DNA from: an uncultured Ruminococcus sp.
GTDB taxonomy: Bacteria > Bacillota > Clostridia > Oscillospirales > Acutalibacteraceae
Length of the DNA stretch: 64,000 nt
Assembly: GCA_902790475.1 (NCBI GenBank)
Contig: CADASG010000006.1
Span: forward strand, 1-64,000
Direction: 5' to 3'
In this document: positions 57,380-64,000 of the stretch, piece by piece
How the letters are laid out: each line of letters starts with the position of its first letter
Position numbering within the stretch: the stretch's first letter is position 1
Program-made: the position numbers and the translations under genes
Notes under the pieces: generated by a model
The model's input: only the letters and a program-made list of their open reading frames with translations
The model's database searches: none
What the model was told of the DNA's origin: nothing

Positions 57380-58405
57380 ATGAAAACAAGCGACTTTTAT
57401 TATGACCTTCCCAAGGAACTGATAGCGCAAACGCCCGTGGAGCCGCGCGACAGTTCGCGGATGCTCGTGCTGAACCGCGCCGACGGTACTGTAAAACACA
57501 GGCATTTTTATGATATCATTGATTATCTGAATGAAGGTGATCTGATCGTCGCCAACGATTCCCGCGTTTTGCCTGCCAGGATCTACGGGGTAAAAAACGG
57601 AACAGGAGCGCGTGTAGAATTTCTGTTGCTGCGGCAAATCAGCGGCAACCGCTGGGAAACACTGTGCAAACCCGGCAGAAAAGCTCGTGAAGGCGCGTGC
57701 TTTTCTTTCGGAGACGGGATCCTGACAGCCACGGTTGCAGAGGTCAGGGACGACGGAAACAGAGTCGTGGACTTTGACTGTGATGAAAACTTTTTCGCCG
57801 CTTTGGACAAGATCGGCAAAATGCCTCTTCCTCCCTATATCACGGAAGAGCTGAAGGATCAGGAACGCTATCAGACGGTCTACAGTCACGAGTTAGGCTC
57901 CGCCGCAGCCCCGACTGCAGGACTTCACTTCACCGAAGAACTGATGGATAGAATCAAAGCAAAAGGCGTGAAGATCGCATATGTCACCCTGCATGTCGGC
58001 TTAGGGACCTTCAGACCCGTTAAGGTTGACGACGTTACCAAGCACAAAATGCACAGTGAGCACTATGAGATACCCGAAGAAACCGCGCGATTGATCAACG
58101 AGACCAAGAAAAACGGAGGACGTATCATCTCCATAGGGACTACCTCCTGCCGCACGCTTGAAAGCGTTGCGACTCAGTACGGCGAGATTAAGCCATGTGA
58201 GGGCTTCACCGATATTTTCATATATCCGGGCTACAAATTTAAAGTTCTCGACGGATTAGTTACCAACTTCCACCTTCCCGAAAGTACGCTGATCATGCTG
58301 GTTTCGGCTTTTGCAGGCTACGATAATGTTATGAACGCCTATAAAACCGCAGTCGAGGAACGTTACAGATTCTTTTCTTTCGGGGACGCCTGTTTCATTT
58401 ATTAA
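57380..58405 (+). CDS. queA: QueA, S-adenosylmethionine:tRNA ribosyltransferase-isomerase
   Basis: This 341-residue enzyme transfers and rearranges ribose from SAM onto preQ1 in tRNA to make epoxyqueuosine. Signatures are [48 protein letters not shown] and [13 protein letters not shown], with the C-terminal [18 protein letters not shown]. Full length. GAGGAAT precedes the ATG. It is separated from tgt by a toxin-antitoxin module. Confidence 0.97.
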   Translation: MKTSDFYYDLPKELIAQTPVEPRDSSRMLVLNRADGTVKHRHFYDIIDYLNEGDLIVANDSRVLPARIYGVKNGTGARVEFLLLRQISGNRWETLCKPGRKAREGACFSFGDGILTATVAEVRDDGNRVVDFDCDENFFAALDKIGKMPLPPYITEELKDQERYQTVYSHELGSAAAPTAGLHFTEELMDRIKAKGVKIAYVTLHVGLGTFRPVKVDDVTKHKMHSEHYEIPEETARLINETKKNGGRIISIGTTSCRTLESVATQYGEIKPCEGFTDIFIYPGYKFKVLDGLVTNFHLPESTLIMLVSAFAGYDNVMNAYKTAVEERYRFFSFGDACFIY

Positions 58406-58424
58406 CCGAACGGAGGATTATTTT

Positions 58425-58544
58425 ATGAGTGAAAGAGATTACGCTAAAAGTATTGTTGATATTATTCCCGAGGAACACCTAAGTCAATATGACTTTCAGA
58501 TTTTATGCGCAATTTATAACTTATTTATGCGCATAACAGGTTGA
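58425..58544 (+). CDS. 39-residue small protein upstream of the toxin-antitoxin pair
   Basis: This ORF has GGAGG eight bases before the ATG. It reads MSERDYAKSIVDIIPEEHLS then QYDFQILCAIYNLF and ends MRITG. The pattern resembles the short proteins with E-x-A-K-x-x-x-D-x-I-P that often lie before RelB/RelE-type modules in clostridia. It is probably a helical bundle and has no known function. Its stop overlaps the -35 element of the next promoter. Confidence 0.65.
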   Translation: MSERDYAKSIVDIIPEEHLSQYDFQILCAIYNLFMRITG

Positions 58545-58569
58545 CAATCCTTGGTATCAGGTGTAAAAT
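58541..58569 (+). promoter_or_regulatory. Promoter of the RelB/YafQ module
   Basis: TTGACA (58541-58546), a 17-base spacer and TAAAAT (58564-58569), about 30 bases upstream of the antitoxin start; the first T's overlap the small-ORF stop. Confidence 0.75.
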
Positions 58570-58599
58570 AGAAATATCAAGAATAAAGGAGTTGTTCTT

Positions 58600-58873
58600 A
58601 TGGCTAAGGTCAGCACAAATATCAGCATAGACGCGGATATCAAAAAGCAGGCGCAGGAGTTGTTTGCAGAGCTCGGAATGGATTTGTCAACAGCTATCAA
58701 TATTTTTATCAGACAAGCGCTCAGACAGCATTCGATTCCGTTTGAAATCACTACCGAAGTGCCGAATAAAGATACATTGGATGCGGTGAACGAATACTAC
58801 GAAATGTTAGAACACCCCGAAAAATATAAGCGGTACTCCTCCTTCAAAGAGGCTATGAGTGAGGTTCTTGAAG

Positions 58874-58881
<8 letters not shown>
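58600..58881 (+). CDS. RelB/DinJ-family antitoxin
   Basis: This 93-residue protein has an N-terminal ribbon-helix-helix (MAKVSTNISIDADIKKQAQELFAELGMDLSTAINIFIRQALRQ) that binds DNA, and a C-terminal half (about 50-93) that wraps the toxin. It pairs with the YafQ-like gene that overlaps its end by eight bases. AAGGAG precedes the ATG. It neutralises the toxin and represses its own promoter. Confidence 0.92.
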
Positions 58882-60321
<1,440 letters not shown>

Positions 60322-60333
60322 TCAAAAAAACAC

Positions 60334-60362
60334 TTGCATTACCGCACCAAAACTGTTATAAT
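60334..60362 (+). promoter_or_regulatory. Promoter of yajC
   Basis: TTGCAT (60334-60339), a 17-base spacer and TATAAT (60357-60362), about 30 bases before the ATG. Confidence 0.7.
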
Positions 60363-60394
60363 CATAATAATTGTTTGAAAGGAATGACGGAAAA

Positions 60395-60802
60395 ATGTTC
60401 AATAATTTACCGATTTTGGCGCAGGCAGGCGCTAACAACGAACCGGGCGGATTTGGTATGTGGGGTATGATCCTCATTTACGGCGTTATCATCGCCGCAG
60501 TATATTTCTTCCTGCTCAGACCCAACTCCAAGAAGAAGAAGGAAGAAGCCGAGATGAGAAATTCGCTGGAGATCGGCGATGAGATCACCACTATCGGCGG
60601 TATCATGGGCAGAGTTGTTGCGATCAAGGATGAAGAGGACGCGCTGATCATCGAGACAGGCTCCGACAGAGTAAAGATGAAATTTAAAAAGTGGTGCATT
60701 TCCTCGGTTGACACTCAAAAAGAGACCTCTCAGACAGCTGCTCCCGAAAAGAAGAGCTTTTTCGGAAAGTTCATGAAGAATAAAGACGAGAACGCCGAAT
60801 AA
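60395..60802 (+). CDS. yajC: YajC, preprotein translocase accessory subunit
   Basis: This protein of about 135 residues runs from the ATG at 60395. It has one membrane helix (about 20-42, MILIYGVIIAAVYFFLLRPNSKKKKE) then a cytoplasmic domain with GDEITTIGGIMGRVV and a Lys-rich tail. The R-P-N-x-K-K-K end of the helix is the YajC hallmark. It works with SecDF at the Sec translocon; tgt-yajC order is common. AAAGGA precedes the ATG. Confidence 0.95.
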   Translation: MFNNLPILAQAGANNEPGGFGMWGMILIYGVIIAAVYFFLLRPNSKKKKEEAEMRNSLEIGDEITTIGGIMGRVVAIKDEEDALIIETGSDRVKMKFKKWCISSVDTQKETSQTAAPEKKSFFGKFMKNKDENAE

Positions 60803-60840
60803 GAAACTCAACACATCAATAAAGTATGAATCACTATTCT

Positions 60841-60872
60841 CCTGAATATAATTTAGCAAGATTATATTCAGG
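60841..60872 (+). promoter_or_regulatory. Perfect 12-base-pair hairpin overlapping the ribosome-binding site
   Basis: CCTGAATATAAT (60841-60852) and ATTATATTCAGG (60861-60872) form a perfect stem with an eight-base loop. The last G's are part of the GGGGGA ribosome-binding site of the gene at 60883, so the hairpin could limit translation. Confidence 0.55.
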
Positions 60873-60882
60873 GGGATTTTTT

Positions 60883-61281
60883 ATGTCTGACAAAAAGAAA
60901 CTCGCGAAAGCTGCAGCGGTGGGATGCATATGCGGAATACTCGGCAGCGCAGCGCTGACGGGAATATTCGCCGCAATAATACTGGGAACGGGCTTGCTCC
61001 CCAACGAACTTACCGACTGTATTATGGCAGGGATTTTAGGCGCCGGGGCTGTTATAGGGGGAATCATCGCTGCGAAAATCAACGGAGGCGCGGGGATCCC
61101 CGTCGGCGGTATCACAGGTCTGGCTATCTTCTTCGTTACGGCTGTTGCTTCTCTGTCACGCAGCGGAGCAGGCGTTACCTCTCTGACTGTCATCAAGCTG
61201 TGCGCATCGGCTATCGGAGGGATCGCAGGCGGAATACTCGGACTTAAAGAAAAAAGAATGTCTAAATATAAACGATTTTAA
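60883..61281 (+). CDS. TIGR04086-family membrane protein
   Basis: This protein of about 132 residues has four glycine-rich membrane helices (AAVGCICGILGSAALTGIFAAIIL, GILGAGAVIGGIIAAKINGG, GITGLAIFFVTAVASL, IGGIAGGILGL). The pattern is that of the TIGR04086/YrzE-like family often found after yajC in clostridia. The start at 60883 has GGGGGA ten bases upstream. No function is known; the location next to yajC suggests a link with secretion or the envelope, but only weakly. Confidence 0.75.
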   Translation: MSDKKKLAKAAAVGCICGILGSAALTGIFAAIILGTGLLPNELTDCIMAGILGAGAVIGGIIAAKINGGAGIPVGGITGLAIFFVTAVASLSRSGAGVTSLTVIKLCASAIGGIAGGILGLKEKRMSKYKRF

Positions 61282-61439
61282 CAATAAGGACTGAAAAAGC
61301 CTTTTTACGACAAAATAATAATTTAAAAATTTTGTGAAAACAGTGGAAAAAGCCGTTATAATGTGCTATAATAATATGACGTATGAAAAGAGAGATTTGA
61401 GAATCAGGATATTTTGTTGTGAGTAAAGGAGACGTTTAA

Positions 61440-63485
61440 ATGGCAAGATTTAAATTACCCGAACCTTTAAAAGCGTGGAAGGTAGCGTCATCCTTGCCTG
61501 AGAAGAACGGCTATCCGCAGTATGCGATAACACGAAAGGAAGCTGACGGAAGCATAACTCAGGCGGTTTTGACGCATATAGCTTTTAATGACGACAAGTA
61601 CAACAGCGACAACGTTCAGTTTGTCAATGAAGAAGCAGCGTTTATCAAAAACGTTATGCGATGCGGAGTGAGCAATTATATAGCTGCCGAGATCATGGAC
61701 AGACCGCCGAAGCAGCGTATCGCTCTGTTTATCATTACAGAGCGCTTATCGACACTGTCCGAGAAGCTCAGTGAAAAAAGCTTTAGCGAAGATGAAATAA
61801 TTGATTTTGGACTGCAGATGAGCGATTTGCTCGCAAAGCTTGAAAAAAATAACATTTTCCACGGAAATCTGAATCCGGATAATATCTGCGTAACTGACGA
61901 CGGGCATTATAAGCTCAGCGGTTTCACTGATTTTGAGAGCAGCATCAAGGATCTGTCCTTCATTGCTCCCGAGATCGCCAACGATAAAACGCCCGACTAT
62001 ACGACCGATCTGTACTCTCTGGGTCTGATGATGTACGCCATGAGCAGCGGCGGCACTATTCCCTTTGAAGGCGAAAACGTAACACGTGAAAAAGCGATCG
62101 AAAAACGTTTTGCAGGCGAAAGCATCACAGCACCCAAATACGGTTCCGAAAAGCTTAAAAGCGTTATCGTCATAGCCTGTCAGCCGGACAACCGCAACCG
62201 CTGGAAAAACGCGGGCAATCTGAAAAACGCGCTTGCCTCTATCAATTCGGATGCAGAGCCGCAAAAGCAGGAAAAGGAAGAAATCATAGCTCCCAAGGGC
62301 ACGGATTTTAACGGTAACGTGTTTGAAGAATCCGCGTTTACCGAAGAAAAGCCAAGCGAAACACCTGACGATCAAGCAGGCAATAACGATAAAGCGGCGA
62401 AAGCCGCAGCAGCAGCCATCGCAGGCGGCGCTGCCGCTGTAGCAGCAGGAGCTGCAAAAGACAAAAAACAGCAAGCGGACAAAAACCTTGATAAAATCAA
62501 GGACGCGATACAGCAGAAGAACGGCAAGAGCGCCGAGAGCAAAACACTGCCCGAGAGCGACGCCGCGACCGTGCAGGTTCCGATATCCGACATCAAAACA
62601 GCCAAACAGTCAGAGGACAAAAGCTCAGCAAAAACGGACAAGCCTGCACAGGGCAACGAGATAGACAACCGGGTTTTTGACGACTATCAGCTGCAAACCA
62701 AGGTGTTCAGTCTAAAGGACGCAGCAAAGGACAACAAGGATTACGGCGAGTTCTTTGAGGACGAGCCTGAGGTCGAAGCTGCTCCCGACCCCGAAGAAAA
62801 GGTCGATACGGAGTTCGGTCAGAACGGCTTTTATGAGGATAACTCCTTTTATGCCGAACAAAAAGAAGAAGAAAAACGCAACCGCAAGGGAATTATCGCC
62901 TTGATCATTTCTGTAGTCGCGGTCATAGCGCTTGCCTCGGTATTTTGCGTAATCGCATTTTCAAACGACTGGTTCAGCGACAAAGGAAAGCCTGCAGAAC
63001 AGGTGGCGACTGTGCAGCCCTTTACGGAGAACACAACAGCTCCGCTCGTCACTACTGCTCCTGCAACGACGGTAGCTCCTACTACCCAACCGGCAGATGA
63101 GGTTTATCCTCCCAACGTACTGGGCGCCTACTATGACTATGCTAAGAGTGTTTTGGAGGAAGAAGGCTTCAAGGTCGTCAGAGGCGAGGATGCCGAGAGC
63201 CAATACTACGAGGAAGGCTTGGTAATGTCTATGGAGCCTACCTCGGAAGATCTTGTCAAGCCGGGCAGCACCATTACACTGTATGTTTCCTCAGGGTTGA
63301 TCGACGACTCCGATAACGGTGAAGACGAATACATCGAAGACGACTACGACGAGTATGATGACGAGTACGACGGCGAATACGATTATGAATATGAGGATGA
63401 AGACGAGAACGCAGAAGATGAAGATAACGGCGACGAAGAAAACAACGACAATGACAATAACGACCGTCCCTCAAGACGCAATTAA
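61440..63485 (+). CDS. PASTA-domain Ser/Thr protein pseudokinase
   Basis: This 681-residue protein has a protein-kinase fold at 1-275, but HRD reads HGN at 141-143, DFG reads GFT at 161-163, and no clear VAIK lysine is present, so it should be catalytically dead. Asn148 of the catalytic loop remains. A low-complexity segment (about 275-480, with a long Ala run) follows. Then come a membrane helix (about 482-508), a Thr/Pro linker, a single PASTA domain (about 557-619) and a strongly acidic tail rich in Asp, Glu and Tyr (620-681). It probably binds muropeptides or lipid II outside and scaffolds inside. Confidence 0.85.
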   Translation: MARFKLPEPLKAWKVASSLPEKNGYPQYAITRKEADGSITQAVLTHIAFNDDKYNSDNVQFVNEEAAFIKNVMRCGVSNYIAAEIMDRPPKQRIALFIITERLSTLSEKLSEKSFSEDEIIDFGLQMSDLLAKLEKNNIFHGNLNPDNICVTDDGHYKLSGFTDFESSIKDLSFIAPEIANDKTPDYTTDLYSLGLMMYAMSSGGTIPFEGENVTREKAIEKRFAGESITAPKYGSEKLKSVIVIACQPDNRNRWKNAGNLKNALASINSDAEPQKQEKEEIIAPKGTDFNGNVFEESAFTEEKPSETPDDQAGNNDKAAKAAAAAIAGGAAAVAAGAAKDKKQQADKNLDKIKDAIQQKNGKSAESKTLPESDAATVQVPISDIKTAKQSEDKSSAKTDKPAQGNEIDNRVFDDYQLQTKVFSLKDAAKDNKDYGEFFEDEPEVEAAPDPEEKVDTEFGQNGFYEDNSFYAEQKEEEKRNRKGIIALIISVVAVIALASVFCVIAFSNDWFSDKGKPAEQVATVQPFTENTTAPLVTTAPATTVAPTTQPADEVYPPNVLGAYYDYAKSVLEEEGFKVVRGEDAESQYYEEGLVMSMEPTSEDLVKPGSTITLYVSSGLIDDSDNGEDEYIEDDYDEYDDEYDGEYDYEYEDEDENAEDEDNGDEENNDNDNNDRPSRRN

Positions 63486-63609
63486 AGCTGCGCCGCAAAT
63501 TTGCGGTCTTGACAGCACTATGTAGCTTTAGCAGCCGGTCAATCACGATTCATTTCAAAACACTCCGGCGCAACAGGTCATTATCATTATACAGCTTAGG
63601 ATCATTGCC

Positions 63610-64000
63610 ATGAAGGATTTAATTCTCAAAATTGTAAAAAGCAAGCTGCTTCTTGCAGTCCTGCTTAACATGGTGTTTGCCGCAGCGGTGATAATATTCA
63701 CCTCATTCTCCTACCTTGACAGCGGCGATTATAACAACTCCATGCTGATTTGCAAGAACCATTTTTATTACAACAGCAATATAAATTATATTCTCGCTGT
63801 GATCATCGGTACGGTTCAGTATTCGCTTTCCGATTTCAACTGTTTTGTACTGTTTATGACCTTGGCGTCCTACGCCGCCTTTGTATCCATCACCTTTGTA
63901 TTCGCGGATAAATACAACACGCGCAAAGCGGTCATCTTTACAGCCGTTCTAAACATCATTTACGCGCTGAACCACTATTCACAGGTCAGCAGCAACAGCA
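63610..64000 (+). CDS. Multi-pass membrane protein, N-terminal part (runs off the window)
   Basis: An open frame starts at ATG 63610 (AGGA eight bases upstream) and reaches the window edge after 130 codons. There are three or four hydrophobic segments: about 12-32 (LLLAVLLNMVFAAAVIIFTS), 66-85, 90-108 and 118-130. An extracytoplasmic stretch SYLDSGDYNNSML lies after the first. I do not recognise the family; the layout could fit a polysaccharide or lipid-modifying membrane protein. The 125 bases before it after the pseudokinase gene show no other gene. Confidence 0.6.
   Translation, partial: MKDLILKIVKSKLLLAVLLNMVFAAAVIIFTSFSYLDSGDYNNSMLICKNHFYYNSNINYILAVIIGTVQYSLSDFNCFVLFMTLASYAAFVSITFVFADKYNTRKAVIFTAVLNIIYALNHYSQVSSNS

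Noticed and set aside
61746-62474. 242-codon minus-strand frame opposite the pseudokinase gene
   Set aside because: It mirrors the codon bias of the plus-strand gene and has Cys/Phe-rich nonsense composition without a ribosome-binding site.

Overview
The window looks like chromosome from a spore-forming clostridial Firmicute of the Ruminococcus/Oscillospiraceae type. The evidence is an adjacent spoIIGA-sigE pair, the cdaA-cdaR c-di-AMP pair, strong GGAGG ribosome-binding sites with many TTG and GTG starts, a V-type rather than F-type ATPase, and small families typical of these bacteria (DUF1858, DUF3343, DUF3789, DUF4358). No prophage or complete insertion sequence is present. Horizontal material is limited to the tail of a group II intron at the left edge, a toxin-antitoxin module, and a short palindromic repeat family.

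Layout: (1) 1-220 is the 3' end of a group II intron facing the ATPase operon. (2) 220-8.8 kb, minus strand, is a nine-gene V-type ATPase operon (stalk G/H, C, I, K, F, E, A, B, D). (3) 8.9-18.6 kb holds a YdcF-type membrane protein, queT, two tRNAs (Ser-CGA, Ala-GGC), a ProX editing protein, a cytosolic BMP-like protein with a phosphoesterase, and the queuosine operon queD-queE-folE-queC-queF. A candidate preQ1 riboswitch precedes the queuosine operon. (4) 18.7-30.5 kb is regulatory: DUF1858/Crp, an alarmone synthetase, two two-component systems, a serine-hydrolase-like lipoprotein lacking its serine, PcrA helicase and small lipoproteins. (5) 30.5-32.1 kb is spoIIGA-sigE. (6) 32.3-42.2 kb carries MscS/MORN, pfkA, a GT2 glycosyltransferase, a giant acyltransferase-glycosyltransferase fusion and phosphoglucomutase. 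(7) 42.4-43.1 kb is an unexplained transcription unit with a consensus promoter, a 32-codon ORF, five degenerate repeats and a strong terminator. (8) 43.2-54.1 kb has a second YdcF paralogue, an XRE regulator, rpiB-tsaB-tsaE-fhs, a RodA/FtsW protein, cdaA-cdaR and a cysteine desulfurase with DUF3343. (9) 54.2-64 kb holds asd-dapA-dapB, queA and tgt with a RelB/YafQ module between them, yajC, a TIGR04086 membrane protein, a PASTA pseudokinase and a truncated membrane protein.

Pathway view: apart from epoxyqueuosine reductase, almost the whole queuosine route is here in two blocks. GTP goes through FolE, QueD, QueE, QueC and QueF to preQ1; Tgt inserts it into tRNA and QueA modifies it; QueT can import precursors. 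Lysine/diaminopimelate synthesis (Asd, DapA, DapB), envelope functions (RodA/FtsW, CdaA/CdaR, PASTA protein, surface glycosylation and acylation) and sporulation control fit a Gram-positive endospore former.

The least-explained items are the 42.4-43.1 kb repeat/small-ORF unit, a five-copy palindromic repeat family (one copy inside the V-ATPase operon, one between spoIIGA and sigE), the PASTA pseudokinase, the cytosolic BMP-like protein, and an orphan PqqD-type protein. All functions are inferred from reading the sequence; no database search was possible.
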